Under the pieces are notes generated by a model that was not told the DNA's origin, made no database searches, and worked only from the letters and a program-made list of their open reading frames with translations. From Actinacidiphila paucisporea (GTDB lineage: Bacteria > Actinomycetota > Actinomycetes > Streptomycetales > Streptomycetaceae): a DNA stretch of 60,288 nt. The number at the start of each line of letters is the position of its first letter. Position 1 is the stretch's first letter. The stretch is taken from the NCBI RefSeq assembly GCF_900142575.1, contig NZ_FRBI01000013.1:162589-222876 (forward strand). The letters are read 5' to 3'. Shown here piece by piece: positions 35,500-45,052 of this stretch. Both the position numbers and the translations under genes were made by a program.

Positions 35500-37008
35500 T
35501 CAGCCCTGGACGCCCAGCCTCTCCAGGACCAGCTCGCGGACCCGCTTGGCGTCGGCCTGGCCACGCGTGGCCTTCATCACCGCGCCGATCAGCGCTCCGG
35601 CCGCGGCCAGGTTGCCGCCGCGGATCTTGTTGGCGATGGCCGCGTTCGCCGCGATGGCGTCGTCCACCGCCGCGCCGAGCGCGCTGTCGTCGGAGACGAC
35701 CTTCAGGCCGCGCGCGTCGACCACCTGGTCGGGCTCGCCCTCCCCGGCCAGCACACCCTCGATGACCTGGCGGGCCAGCTTGTCGTTCAGGTCGCCGGCC
35801 GCGACCAGCGCCGACACCCGGGCGACCTGTGCCGGGGTGATCGGCACGGCCGCCAGCTCGGTGCCGGTCTCGTTGGCGTGCCTGGCCAGCTCGCCCATCC
35901 ACCACTTGCGGGCCGACGCGGCGTCCGCGCCCTCCGCCATGGTGGCCAGGATCAGGTCGAGCGCTCCCGCGTTGAGCACCGACTGCATCTCGTGGTCGGC
36001 GATGCCCCAGTCCTCCTGCAGCCGCTTGCGGCGCAGCCGCGGCAACTCGGGCAGCCCTGCACGCAGCTCCTCGACCCACTCGCGGGCCGGGGCGACCGGC
36101 ACGAGGTCGGGCTCGGGGAAGTAGCGGTAGTCCTCCGCCTCCTCCTTGATCCGCCCGGAGGTGGTCGACCCGTCCTCCTCGTGGAAGTGCCGGGTCTCCT
36201 GCACGATCGTGCCGCCGGAGGAGAGCACCGCGGCGTGCCGCTGGATCTCGAACCTGGCCGCCCGCTCGACGCTGCGCAGCGAGTTGACGTTCTTGGTCTC
36301 GCTGCGGGTGCCGAACTTCTCCCGGCCCGGCGGGCGCAGCGACAGGTTGACGTCGCAGCGCATCTGGCCCATCTCCATCCGGGCCTCCGACACCCCCAGC
36401 GCCTTGATCAGCTCGCGCAGCTCGGCGACGTAGGCCTTGGCGACCTCGGGGGCCCGCACGCCGGCGCCCTCGATCGGCTTGGTGACGATCTCGATCAGCG
36501 GGATGCCGGCCCGGTTGTAGTCCAGCAGCGAGTGCGAGGCGCCGTGGATACGGCCGGTCGCACCGCCGACGTGGGTGGACTTGCCGGTGTCCTCCTCCAT
36601 GTGGGCGCGCTCGATCTGCACCCGGAAGACCTCGCCGTCCTCCAGCTGGACGTCCAGATAGCCGTTGAAGGCGATCGGCTCGTCGTACTGCGAGGTCTGG
36701 AAGTTCTTCGGCATGTCCGGGTAGAAGTAGTTCTTCCGCGCGAAGCGGCACCACTGCGCGATCTCGCAGTTCAGCGCGAGGCCGATCTTGATCGCGGACT
36801 CCACGCCGATCGCGTTGACCACCGGCAGCGAACCGGGCAGGCCCAGGCAGGTCGGGCAGGTCTGCGAGTTGGGCTCGGCGCCCAGCTCGGTGGAGCAGCC
36901 GCAGAACATCTTCGTCCTCGTGCCCAGCTCGACATGGACCTCAAGGCCCATCACCGGGTCGTAGGACGCGAGCGCGTCCTCGTAGGACAGCAGATCCGTG
37001 ACGGTCAC
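35500..37008 (-). CDS. gatB: Asp-tRNA(Asn)/Glu-tRNA(Gln) amidotransferase subunit B
   Basis: A 502-residue GatB, which phosphorylates and amidates mischarged Glu-tRNA(Gln) or Asp-tRNA(Asn) within the GatCAB complex. Motifs are PVMGLEVHVELGTRTKMFC with a four-Cys zinc site (CGC, then TCPTC), YFYPDMPKNFQTSQYDEPIA, LLDYNRAGIPLIEIVTKP and MEMGQMRCDVNLSLRP. The C-terminal YqeY-like tail domain ends at RVRELVLERLGVQG. It is the last gene of gatC-gatA-ORF-gatB and is followed by a classical terminator. It starts at GTG 37008, 22 bases after the small ORF. Confidence 0.97.
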   Translation of the reverse strand: MTVTDLLSYEDALASYDPVMGLEVHVELGTRTKMFCGCSTELGAEPNSQTCPTCLGLPGSLPVVNAIGVESAIKIGLALNCEIAQWCRFARKNYFYPDMPKNFQTSQYDEPIAFNGYLDVQLEDGEVFRVQIERAHMEEDTGKSTHVGGATGRIHGASHSLLDYNRAGIPLIEIVTKPIEGAGVRAPEVAKAYVAELRELIKALGVSEARMEMGQMRCDVNLSLRPPGREKFGTRSETKNVNSLRSVERAARFEIQRHAAVLSSGGTIVQETRHFHEEDGSTTSGRIKEEAEDYRYFPEPDLVPVAPAREWVEELRAGLPELPRLRRKRLQEDWGIADHEMQSVLNAGALDLILATMAEGADAASARKWWMGELARHANETGTELAAVPITPAQVARVSALVAAGDLNDKLARQVIEGVLAGEGEPDQVVDARGLKVVSDDSALGAAVDDAIAANAAIANKIRGGNLAAAGALIGAVMKATRGQADAKRVRELVLERLGVQG

Positions 37009-37030
37009 AGTCGTTCTTCCTCCAGCCCTG

Positions 37031-37261
37031 TCAGTCCGTCAGCGGGTTGTCGTCCTGCTGGCGCAGCTCGCGCACCAGCAGCGCGACCCCGGTGGCCACC
37101 GCGGCCACCCGGATCAGCCCGTCGATCAACTGCAGGGTGTCGTCCTCGCCGCGCGCGGTCCGGATCTTCTTGACGTTGTTGAACGCGGCGAACAGCGTGC
37201 TGCCGATGGCCAGGTACGTACCGGCCTTGCCCTTCTTCTTGCCCTTGTCCTTGGTGCTCAC
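37031..37261 (-). CDS. Small membrane protein inside the gat operon
   Basis: A 76-residue protein with a Lys-rich start (MSTKDKGKKKGKAGTYLAIG), a possible first helix at residues 14-29, and a clearer hydrophobic segment near 50-66 (LIRVAAVATGVALLVREL). Its GTG overlaps the gatA stop (GTGA), so it is translationally coupled between gatA and gatB. It is not a known GatCAB subunit. Function unknown. It could be a membrane tether or simply a co-expressed protein. Confidence 0.75.
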   Translation of the reverse strand: MSTKDKGKKKGKAGTYLAIGSTLFAAFNNVKKIRTARGEDDTLQLIDGLIRVAAVATGVALLVRELRQQDDNPLTD

Positions 37262-38751
37262 AGCTGGGGTGCCTCCTCAAGCAGCGGATGGCCCCACTTC
37301 TTCACGAAGGCGGCCTCTACGGCGGCGCCGACCCGGTAGAGCCGGTCGTCCTTGAGCGCGGGGGCGATGATCTGCAGGCCCACCGGTAGACCGTCCTCCG
37401 GCGCCAGGCCGCAGGGCAGCGACATCGCCGCATTGCCCGCCAGGTTGACCGGGATGGTGCACAGGTCGACCAGGTACATGGCCAGCGGGTCGTCGACCCG
37501 CTCGCCGAGCGGGAAGGCGGTGGTCGGGGTGGTCGGCGAGACGAGCACGTCGACCGATTCGAAGGCCTTCTCGAAATCCCGGGTGATCAGGGTGCGGACC
37601 TTCTGCGCCGAGCCGTAGTAGGCGTCGTAGTAGCCCGAGCTCAGCGCGTACGTGCCGAGGATGATCCGGCGCTTGACCTCGGCGCCGAAACCGGCCTCGC
37701 GGGTCAGCGCGGTGACCTCCTCGGCGGACCTCGTGCCGTCGTCGCCGACCCGCATGCCGTAGCGCATCGCGTCGAAGCGGGCCAGGTTGCTGGAGCACTC
37801 CGACGGCGCGATCAGGTAATACGCGGCCAGCGCGTAGACGAACGACGGGCAGGAGATCTCCACGACCTCCGCGCCCAGCTCACGCAGCACCTCGACCGAC
37901 TCGTTGAAGCGCTGCACCACGCCGGGCTGGTAGCCCTCGCCGCCCAGCTCCTTGACCACGCCGATCCGCATGCCGCGCACGTCACCGCTGCGTGCGGCGT
38001 CGACCACCGGCGGGACGGGCGCGTCGATCGACGTCGAGTCCATCGGGTCGTGGCCGCCGATCGCCTCGTGCAGCAGCGCGGCGTCCAGCACCGTACGGGC
38101 GCACGGCCCGCCCTGGTCCAGCGACGAGGAGAAGGCGACCATGCCGTAGCGGGACACGCCGCCGTAGGTGGGCTTCACGCCGACCGTGCCGGTGACCGCG
38201 GCCGGCTGCCGGATCGAACCGCCGGTGTCGGTGCCGAGCGCCAGCGGCGCCTGGTACGACGCGAGCGCCGCGGCGCTGCCGCCGCCGGAGCCGCCCGGGA
38301 TACGCGTCAGGTCCCACGGGTTGCCCGTCGGCCCGTACGCGCTGTTCTCGGTGGACGACCCCATGGCGAACTCGTCCATGTTGGTCTTGCCCAGGATCAC
38401 CACGTCGGCGGCCTTCAGCCGCTTGGTCACCGTCGAGTCGTACGGCGGGATCCAGCCCTCCAGGATCTTCGAGCCGACCGTGGTGGGCACGCCCTCGGTG
38501 GTGAAGATGTCCTTCATCGCCAGCGGCACGCCGGCCAGCGGGCCCAGCGGCTCGCCCGCCGCCCGCTTGGCGTCCACCGCGCGGGCCTGCGCGAGCGCGC
38601 CCTCCCGGTCGACGTGCAGGAAGGCGTGCACCTTCTCGTCCACGGCCTCGATCCTGGCCAGGTGCGCCTCGGTGACCTCGACCGCGGTCAGCTCGCCGGA
38701 CGCGATCTTCTCCGCCGACTGCGCGGCGGTCAGCCTGATGATGTCCGTCAT
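37258..38751 (-). CDS. gatA: Asp-tRNA(Asn)/Glu-tRNA(Gln) amidotransferase subunit A
   Basis: A 497-residue amidase-signature enzyme that hydrolyses glutamine to supply ammonia to GatB. The Ser-cisSer-Lys triad is visible: Lys in LAGVPLAMKDIFTTEG, and both serines in RIPGGSGGGSAAALA and LGTDTGGSIRQPAAVTGTVG. A C-terminal conserved block reads VNLAGNAAMSLPCG. It starts at ATG 38751, six bases downstream of the gatC stop, and overlaps the next small gene by a GTGA. Confidence 0.97.
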   Translation of the reverse strand: MTDIIRLTAAQSAEKIASGELTAVEVTEAHLARIEAVDEKVHAFLHVDREGALAQARAVDAKRAAGEPLGPLAGVPLAMKDIFTTEGVPTTVGSKILEGWIPPYDSTVTKRLKAADVVILGKTNMDEFAMGSSTENSAYGPTGNPWDLTRIPGGSGGGSAAALASYQAPLALGTDTGGSIRQPAAVTGTVGVKPTYGGVSRYGMVAFSSSLDQGGPCARTVLDAALLHEAIGGHDPMDSTSIDAPVPPVVDAARSGDVRGMRIGVVKELGGEGYQPGVVQRFNESVEVLRELGAEVVEISCPSFVYALAAYYLIAPSECSSNLARFDAMRYGMRVGDDGTRSAEEVTALTREAGFGAEVKRRIILGTYALSSGYYDAYYGSAQKVRTLITRDFEKAFESVDVLVSPTTPTTAFPLGERVDDPLAMYLVDLCTIPVNLAGNAAMSLPCGLAPEDGLPVGLQIIAPALKDDRLYRVGAAVEAAFVKKWGHPLLEEAPQL

Positions 38752-38756
38752 CGCGA

Positions 38757-39053
38757 TCAGTCCTCCCCGAGGATCTGCGGCACCTTGAAGCGCTGCTGCT
38801 CCTGCGCGGGAGCCCCCGACAGCGCCTGCTGCGGGGTGAGCGACGGGCGGACGGTGTCCGGCCGCATCACATTGGTCAGCGGCAGCGGGTGCGAGGTCGG
38901 CGGTACGTCCTCGCCGGCCACCTCGGAGACGCGGGCGACCGAGCCGATGATGTCGTCGAGCTGTCCGGCGAAGTGGTCCAGCTCGTCCCCGGACAGTTCC
39001 AGACGTGCCAGCCGGCCGAGGTGAGCGACCTCCTCACGCGTGATGCCAGGCAT
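38757..39053 (-). CDS. gatC: Asp-tRNA(Asn)/Glu-tRNA(Gln) amidotransferase subunit C
   Basis: A 98-residue GatC, the clamp that holds GatA and GatB together. Family pattern: ITREEVAHLGRLARLELSGD at the start, the helix DHFAGQLDDIIGSVARVSEV, then the Pro-rich wrap-around arm PPTSHPLPLTNVMRPDTVRP. ATG 39053 begins the operon. A GAGGA lies 12 bases upstream. Confidence 0.95.
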   Translation of the reverse strand: MPGITREEVAHLGRLARLELSGDELDHFAGQLDDIIGSVARVSEVAGEDVPPTSHPLPLTNVMRPDTVRPSLTPQQALSGAPAQEQQRFKVPQILGED

Positions 39054-39083
39054 GCGGTTTCGATCCTCTGCGGGGTGAGACGA

Positions 39084-39345
39084 CGGTGGGCCCCAATCCT
39101 ATGGGCCCCCGCCCCCGGACCGCGAAACAGTTCCCCCCTGAACCAGCCCCGCCCTGGGGGGCGCGCCCCAGGGCCGCGGTCCCTGTGCGCCAGAGGGCGC
39201 CCTTCAGGGGCGCGTGGGGGGCCCGCCGCCCTGCGCAAGGGAGCCGCCGAACGGGCGCGGGCGCCGCCGTGCGAAAGGGGGGCCGCCGCCCTGCGGAAGG
39301 GGGGCCGGCGAGCGGGCGTGCCGCATGGGGCGGACCTGCCCCGGA
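39084..39345. repeat. GC-rich intergenic repeats between rmdB and gatC
   Basis: About 260 bases without a gene. They include a 9-bp inverted repeat (39151-39159 with 39166-39174) and three degenerate copies of a GCCGCCNTGCGNAAGGG unit (near 39227, 39266 and 39289). The block resembles streptomycete dispersed intergenic repeats and probably contains the terminator of rmdB and the gat promoter. Confidence 0.5.
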
Positions 39346-39349
39346 GGGG

Positions 39350-41575
39350 CTAGGCCCGTTCGACCGCCGGGACGGTCGGCGCGGCCGGCGCGTCCAGGGC
39401 CGGGGGCAGGGCGGCCGGCGCCGGCTTCGCCGACGCCGGCAGGGCGCCGCGTTCGCCGCGGGCGAGCAGCCACTTCGTGGCCTCGCCGGGCGGCATCGCG
39501 GCAGCGACGAGCCAGCCCTGCACCGCGTCGCAGTGCAGGTCCCGCAGCCGCTCCCACGTCTCGTCGTCCTCGACGCCCTCGGCCACGACCATCAGCCCGA
39601 GCGAGTGCGCGAGGTCGATCGTGCAGCGCACGATCTCCGCGTCCTCGGTGTCGACCACGAGCCGGGCGACGAAGGACCGGTCGATCTTGAGTTCGCTGAC
39701 CGGCAGCCGCCGCAGATGGACCAGCGACGAATAGCCGGTGCCGAAGTCGTCCAGCGACATCTTCACGCCGTGCCCGGTCAGCCCGTTGAGCGTGTCCGCG
39801 GCGCGCTGCGGATCCTCCAGCAGCACGTGTTCCGTTATCTCCAGCTGGAGCGACCCGGGCGGCACCTGGTGCCTGGCCAGCCTGGCGGCGACGGTGCCGG
39901 CGAATCCGGGGCTGTGGACGTCGCGCGGCGAGACGTTGACGGCGACGGGCACGTCGAGGCCCATCCGGCGCCAGCGGGCGACCTGGGCCAGCGCGGTGTC
40001 CAGCACGTATTCGGTGAGCAGGGGCATCAGGCCGGACGTCTCGGCCATGGTGATGAATTCCTCGGGATTGACCCGGCCCCGCTCCGGGTGCTCCCAGCGG
40101 ACCAGCGCCTCCAGGCCGGCCACCCGGCCGTCGAAGCGGACCTTCGGCTGGTAGTGCAGCTCGACGTCGCCGGCGTCGAGCGCCCGGCGCAGGTCGCCGA
40201 GCAGGCCGAGCCGGTCGGGGGTGTTGCCGTCCCTGGTGGCCTCGTAGACCTCGACCCCGCTGCGGTCCCGCTTGGCCTGATACATCGCCACGTCGGCCCG
40301 CCGCAGCAGCCCTTCCGCGTCCAGCGCGTGGTCGGGGAAGACCGCGACGCCCGCGCTGGCCTCCAGGACCAGGGACAGCCCGTCGAGGCTGAGCGGCGAG
40401 GCGAGGGCGGCGACCAGGGTCCTGGCGACCCGCTGGGCGCGGGTCGGCGAGTCGCAGCCGGGCAGCAGGACGGCGAATTCGTCGCCGCCGAGCCTGGCCG
40501 CCTCGGCGCCGCGCGGCAGCGCGATCCGCAGCCGGTCGGCGACCTGGAGCAGCAGCCGGTCGCCGGCCAGATGCCCGAGGGTGTCGTTGACGGAGCGGAA
40601 CTTGTCCAGGTCGATGAGGATCAGCCCGACCCGCCCGCAGCCGTGCGGCGGATGCGTGCCGGTGCCGGCGGTGGCGGCCAGGAAGCCGGGCTCGGCCCGC
40701 TCGTAGTCCTCCTGGGCGTCGTCCAGCGCGGTCCAGGCCCGCTCCAGCAGCCACTGGCGGTTGGGCAGCCCGGTGAGCGGGTCGCGCAACTGCTCCTCGG
40801 CGCGGGCGTGCGCGATCCACAGCGTGGAGTCCAGGGCGATCAGCGGTACGGAGAACAGCGGCAGCAGCGCCGGCTTGTCGCAGGCGACGACCAGGATCAG
40901 CGGGGAGATGCCGAGCAGCGCCCCGCCGAACATCCCCTGCCGGATGAGCGCGGACCTGGCCACCGTGGGCAGCCCGCCGCCGCGGGGCGCGAAGGCGCAC
41001 CACAGCAGCGCGCGGGTGGCCGCGAGATAGGTCAGCGCGACCAGGACGACGATCGGGGCGGCGGTCATCGCCCAGTCGTCGGGGTCCCAGGGGTGCTCGA
41101 CGGTGGCGTGGGTGCCGCACAGGGCCAGCACCAGGGCGCCGGCCCCGATGCCGAGGATGTCGATGGAGCCGTAGAGGACCGCCTGCCGCCAGCGGTGCCT
41201 GCGGGCGGCGCCGACCAGGGTCACCACGGCCAGGCTGACCAGCACGGCGGGCACCCAGCCGTGCACGATCAGCATGGCAAGGGTGAGGGCGGCGCCGGAA
41301 CCGGTGCCGCCCCACCAGCGGTCCCGGCCCATCGCCACCAGGTGGCCGACGATGATGCCGGTGAGTATCGCGAAGCCCCAGCCCGCGGTGCCGCCCGGGA
41401 ACAGCGCGTTGCCGTGGTGGAGCACCCGGATGACACCGACCGCCAGTAAGACCGCGGCGGCCGGCGGCGCTGTGGCGCGCACCAGCGACCGGGACCGCGA
41501 CGGAGCGAGGGCCGGGGGCGCGGCGGCGGGCGCGCTGGGCGAGGGCGCCGCTGCGGCACTCTCCGTCGGTCGCAT
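39350..41575 (-). CDS. rmdB: GGDEF-EAL c-di-GMP phosphodiesterase (RmdB-like)
   Basis: A 741-residue protein from ATG 41575 (AGAGGGACAGGG upstream). Six to eight membrane helices fill residues 30-270. A GGDEF domain follows, with intact ARLGGDEFAVLLPG near residue 360. Next is an EAL domain with all catalytic features: LEALVRWEHP near 485, LQLEITEHVLL, SLDDFGTGYSSL, LKIDRSFV and VVAEGVEDDET. The tail is Ala/Pro-rich. Both domains look active, but proteins of this group act mainly as phosphodiesterases. The position next to ligA matches S. coelicolor rmdB, a regulator of morphology and development. The symbol is given on that basis. Confidence 0.88.
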   Translation of the reverse strand: MRPTESAAAAPSPSAPAAAPPALAPSRSRSLVRATAPPAAAVLLAVGVIRVLHHGNALFPGGTAGWGFAILTGIIVGHLVAMGRDRWWGGTGSGAALTLAMLIVHGWVPAVLVSLAVVTLVGAARRHRWRQAVLYGSIDILGIGAGALVLALCGTHATVEHPWDPDDWAMTAAPIVVLVALTYLAATRALLWCAFAPRGGGLPTVARSALIRQGMFGGALLGISPLILVVACDKPALLPLFSVPLIALDSTLWIAHARAEEQLRDPLTGLPNRQWLLERAWTALDDAQEDYERAEPGFLAATAGTGTHPPHGCGRVGLILIDLDKFRSVNDTLGHLAGDRLLLQVADRLRIALPRGAEAARLGGDEFAVLLPGCDSPTRAQRVARTLVAALASPLSLDGLSLVLEASAGVAVFPDHALDAEGLLRRADVAMYQAKRDRSGVEVYEATRDGNTPDRLGLLGDLRRALDAGDVELHYQPKVRFDGRVAGLEALVRWEHPERGRVNPEEFITMAETSGLMPLLTEYVLDTALAQVARWRRMGLDVPVAVNVSPRDVHSPGFAGTVAARLARHQVPPGSLQLEITEHVLLEDPQRAADTLNGLTGHGVKMSLDDFGTGYSSLVHLRRLPVSELKIDRSFVARLVVDTEDAEIVRCTIDLAHSLGLMVVAEGVEDDETWERLRDLHCDAVQGWLVAAAMPPGEATKWLLARGERGALPASAKPAPAALPPALDAPAAPTVPAVERA

Positions 41576-41792
41576 CCCTGTCCCTCTCACAGCCCGATGT
41601 GCAGGTCCATCGCGCCCCGCACACGGCGGACTTACGCAGGTGCTGCCGGAACGTTCATCCCCGGCGGGCGCGCGTCTCAACACTAGGCCGCCTTGTGGCA
41701 TCCCGGGCACCGATCGACCGCGGTTGCCCGGATGCGACCAGGCACATCGACGTATTCTGATATGGGCCGATCGAGTGACATCCCCGGGTCAT

Positions 41793-44030
41793 TCAGCCGG
41801 ATTCACCGTCCGTCCCCGCCTCGGCTGTGCCCTCGGCCGGAGTGTCGGTTTCCACGGGATTCACCGTAATTTGCCGGGCCGCCTCGGGGCCGTCCGCGAG
41901 CAGCACCGCGAAGCCGTCCTCGTCCAGAACAGGCACTTTCAGCTGTACGGCTTTGTCGAACTTGGAACCGGGGTTGTCACCGACGACGACGAAGTCCGTT
42001 TTCTTGGACACCGACCCGGTGACTTTCGCACCTTGGCTGCCCAACGCCTCTTTTGCGCCATCCCGGGTATAAGTCGACAGCGTTCCGGTCACGACGACGG
42101 TCAGTCCTTCGAGTGGCCTCGGCCCTTCGTCCGAGCCCTCCTCGGTGAAGACGACCCCGGCCTCCCGCCACTTCCTGATGATCTCCAGGTGCCAGTCCTC
42201 GGCGAACCACTGCTTGACGGAGGCGGCGATGGTGGCGCCCACCCCGTCGACGGCGGCCAGCTCCTCCTCGGCCGCGTCCTTGATCCGGTCCAGGTCACGG
42301 AACTCGCGGGCCAGCGCGGCGGCGGCGACCGGACCCACATGACGGATGGACAGGCCGGTGATGATCCTGGCCAGCGGGCGCTCCCTGGCCGCGGCGATGT
42401 TCTCCAGCATCGCCAGCGCGTTCTTCTTCGGCTCGCCCTTCTGGTTGGCGAAGAAGGTGACGATCTTCGGCTCGCCGGTCTCCGGGTCGCGCTTGGGCAG
42501 GCCGGTGTCCTGGTCCAGGACGTGCGAGCGGATCGGCAGCAGCTGCTCGATCGTGAGGCCGAACAGGTCGCCCTCGTCCTTCAGCGGCGGCTCGTGCGGC
42601 TCCAGGGGCTGGGTCAGCGCGGTGGCGGCCACATAGCCGAGCCCTTCGATGTCCAGGCTGCGGCGCCCCGCGAGGTAGAAGATCCGCTCGCGCAGCTGGG
42701 CCGGGCAGTAGCGGGCGTTGGGGCACCGCAGGTCGATGTCCCCTTCCTTCATGGGCTGCAGGGCGGTGCCGCAGTCCGGGCACTCGGCGGGCATCACGAA
42801 CTCCCGCTCCGTGCCGTCCCGCAGGTCCGCCACCGGGCCCAGGATCTCCGGGATGACGTCACCGGCCTTGCGCAGCACCACGGTGTCGCCGATCAGGACG
42901 CCCTTCTTCTTGACCACGTCCTGGTTGTGCAGGGTCGCGAACTCCACCTCCGACCCGGCCACCGTCACCGGCTCCACCACCGCGTACGGCGTGACCCGCC
43001 CGGTGCGGCCGACGCCGACGCGGATGTCCACCAGCTTGGTGTTGACCTCCTCCGGGGCGTACTTCCACGCGATGGCCCAGCGCGGGGCCCGGGAGGTCGA
43101 GCCGAGCCTGCCCTGCAGCGGGATCTCGTCGACCTTGACGACCACGCCGTCGATCTCGTGCTCGACGTCGTGCCGGTGCTCGCCGTAGTAGGCGATGAAG
43201 TCCCGCACGTCGGCGAGGGAGTCGACCACCTTGTTGTGCCGGGCGGTGGGCAGGCCCCACTCGTGCAGCAGCTCGTATCCCTGCGACTGCCGGTCGATGT
43301 CGAAGCCCGCGCGGGCGCCGATGCCGTGCACCACCATCCGCAGCGGGCGCGACGCGGTGATCCGCGGGTCCTTCTGGCGCAGCGAACCGGCCGCCGCATT
43401 GCGCGGGTTGGCGAACGGCTTGTCGCCGTTCTCCACCAGCCGGGCGTTCAGCTCCTCGAACTTCTCGCCGGGGAAGTAGACCTCCCCGCGGATCTCCACC
43501 AGCTCGGGCACCCGGTCGCCGGCCAGCCGGTCGGGGACGTCGGCGATCGTGCGCACGTTGGGCGTGATGTCCTCGCCGGTCCGCCCGTCGCCACGGGTCG
43601 CCGCGCGGGTCAGCCGGCCGCGCTCGTAGGTCAGGTTGACCGCCAGGCCGTCCACCTTCAGCTCGCACAGGAAGTGGTACGGACTGCGCTCGTTGTCCGG
43701 CGCGCCCAACTCGGCGGCGACCCGGTCGGCCCAGGTGTCCAGCTCCTCGTCGCTGAACGCGTTGTCCAGCGAGAGCAGGCGCTCGCGGTGCTGGACGGAG
43801 GCGAACTCCGTCTCGTACGCGCCCGCGACCTTCTGCGTGGGCGAGTCCGGGGTGCGCAGGCCCGGGTGCCGCTCCTCCAGGGCCTCCAGACTGCGCAGCA
43901 GCGTGTCGAACTCGGCGTCGCTGACGACCGGCGCGTCCTTGACGTAGTAACGGAAGCGGTGCTCCTCGACCTGCTCGGCGAGGCGAGCGTGCTCCTCGCG
44001 TGCCTCGGCAGGAATTCCCGTGTCCTCCAC
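41793..44030 (-). CDS. ligA: NAD-dependent DNA ligase LigA
   Basis: A 745-residue bacterial replicative ligase. It shows the Ia domain (EEHARLAEQVEEHRFRYYVK), nucleotidyltransferase with catalytic Lys in CELKVDGLAVNLTYERGR, OB fold (WAIAWKYAPEEVNTKLVDI), a four-Cys zinc finger (CPDCGTALQP, then CPNARYCPAQL), HhH repeats (ITGLSIRHVGPVAAAALA, VDGVGATIAASVKQWF) and a C-terminal BRCT domain (LTVVVTGTLSTYTRDGA). GTG 44030 is chosen because AGGAAGGA lies seven bases before it. A GTG at 44048 overlapping the upstream stop has no ribosome site. It is likely cotranscribed with the MetE-like gene. Confidence 0.96.
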   Translation of the reverse strand: MEDTGIPAEAREEHARLAEQVEEHRFRYYVKDAPVVSDAEFDTLLRSLEALEERHPGLRTPDSPTQKVAGAYETEFASVQHRERLLSLDNAFSDEELDTWADRVAAELGAPDNERSPYHFLCELKVDGLAVNLTYERGRLTRAATRGDGRTGEDITPNVRTIADVPDRLAGDRVPELVEIRGEVYFPGEKFEELNARLVENGDKPFANPRNAAAGSLRQKDPRITASRPLRMVVHGIGARAGFDIDRQSQGYELLHEWGLPTARHNKVVDSLADVRDFIAYYGEHRHDVEHEIDGVVVKVDEIPLQGRLGSTSRAPRWAIAWKYAPEEVNTKLVDIRVGVGRTGRVTPYAVVEPVTVAGSEVEFATLHNQDVVKKKGVLIGDTVVLRKAGDVIPEILGPVADLRDGTEREFVMPAECPDCGTALQPMKEGDIDLRCPNARYCPAQLRERIFYLAGRRSLDIEGLGYVAATALTQPLEPHEPPLKDEGDLFGLTIEQLLPIRSHVLDQDTGLPKRDPETGEPKIVTFFANQKGEPKKNALAMLENIAAARERPLARIITGLSIRHVGPVAAAALAREFRDLDRIKDAAEEELAAVDGVGATIAASVKQWFAEDWHLEIIRKWREAGVVFTEEGSDEGPRPLEGLTVVVTGTLSTYTRDGAKEALGSQGAKVTGSVSKKTDFVVVGDNPGSKFDKAVQLKVPVLDEDGFAVLLADGPEAARQITVNPVETDTPAEGTAEAGTDGESG

Positions 44031-44047
44031 GACCCCGTCCTTCCTCA

Positions 44048-45052
44048 CTACTCAGGGTTGTCGACGAGCGAGCGCGCCGCCTTCGCGCAGTGCACGAGAG
44101 CCGCACGGGCGTAGGCCGGTGAGGCCCCCGCCAGACCGCAGGACGGGGTCACGGCGACGGAGGACCCCAAAGCCCCCGGTGCCAGTCCCAACCTGCGCCA
44201 CAGCGCCCGAACACCACTTACGCTACCGGCAGGGTCTGACAATGGGGCATCCTTGCCCGGCACGACACCGGCGAACAGCGCGGTGCCCGCCTCCGCCGCC
44301 TCACCGAACTCGTCCCAGTCACGCTCGGTGAGCAGATCCATGTCGAAGGAGATGCCGGCCGCACCCGCCCTGCGCAGCAGCGCGAAGGGGACGTCCGCGG
44401 CGCAGGAGTGGACGGTGACCGGGACGTCCGCCGCCGCGATCAGCTCGCGCAGCGCCGACTCGACCACCACCCGGTCGACCGAGCGGTAGGTGCGGTAGCC
44501 GCTGGCGGTCCTGATCTGCCCGCGCAGCACCTCCGCCAGCGACGGCTCGTCGAGTTGCAGCGCGACCTGCGCGCCCGGCACGCGGCGGCGGACGTCGGCG
44601 AGGTGGTCGGTGAGGCCCTCGGTCAGCGAGGCCGCCAGGTCCCGGCAGGCGCCGGGGTCGCGCAGCGCGGCCTCGCCGTGCCGGGTCTCCACCGACGCGG
44701 CCAAGGTCCAGGGGCCGACCGCCTGGACCTTGAGCAGGCCCTGATACCCCTGCGTGAACTCCTCCAGGGCGTCCAGGTCCTCGCCCAGCCACGACCTGGC
44801 CCGCTTGCTGTCCCGCCCCGGGCGGTCGCCGAACCGCCAGCCGCTCGGTTCGACCCGGGCGTACATCTCGGCCAGCAGCCCCAGGCTGCGGCCGATCATG
44901 TCCGCGCCGGGGCCGCGGGCGGGCAGTTCGGGAAGGAAGGCCATGCCCTGCGTCGCCTCGGTGGCGACCCGGGCCGCCTCGCGGGCGTCGCCGCCCGGCA
45001 GGGAGCCCACGCCGGTGGCGGTGGCCTCGGGGAGGTGCAAATCGTTGCTCAC
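44048..45052 (-). CDS. Cobalamin-independent methionine synthase (MetE C-terminal) family protein
   Basis: A 334-residue UROD/MetE-like barrel. It opens with ATGVGSLPGGDAREAARVA and has QLDEPSLAEVL, TVHSCAADVPFALLRRAG and a C-terminal VAVTPSCGLAGASPAYARAAL. The His-x-Cys (HSC) and the late Cys (PSCGL) match zinc ligands of MetE, and the acidic residues of the DEPS motif also fit. It lacks the N-terminal folate-binding half of full MetE. The methyl donor is therefore uncertain; short MetE-like proteins can use methylcobalamin or other methyl carriers. It ends immediately before ligA. Confidence 0.88.
   Translation of the reverse strand: MSNDLHLPEATATGVGSLPGGDAREAARVATEATQGMAFLPELPARGPGADMIGRSLGLLAEMYARVEPSGWRFGDRPGRDSKRARSWLGEDLDALEEFTQGYQGLLKVQAVGPWTLAASVETRHGEAALRDPGACRDLAASLTEGLTDHLADVRRRVPGAQVALQLDEPSLAEVLRGQIRTASGYRTYRSVDRVVVESALRELIAAADVPVTVHSCAADVPFALLRRAGAAGISFDMDLLTERDWDEFGEAAEAGTALFAGVVPGKDAPLSDPAGSVSGVRALWRRLGLAPGALGSSVAVTPSCGLAGASPAYARAALVHCAKAARSLVDNPE

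Noticed and set aside
39086..41449. 787-codon plus-strand frame through the repeat region and rmdB
   Set aside because: Antisense shadow of rmdB. Its N-terminal part lies in GC-rich intergenic repeats.
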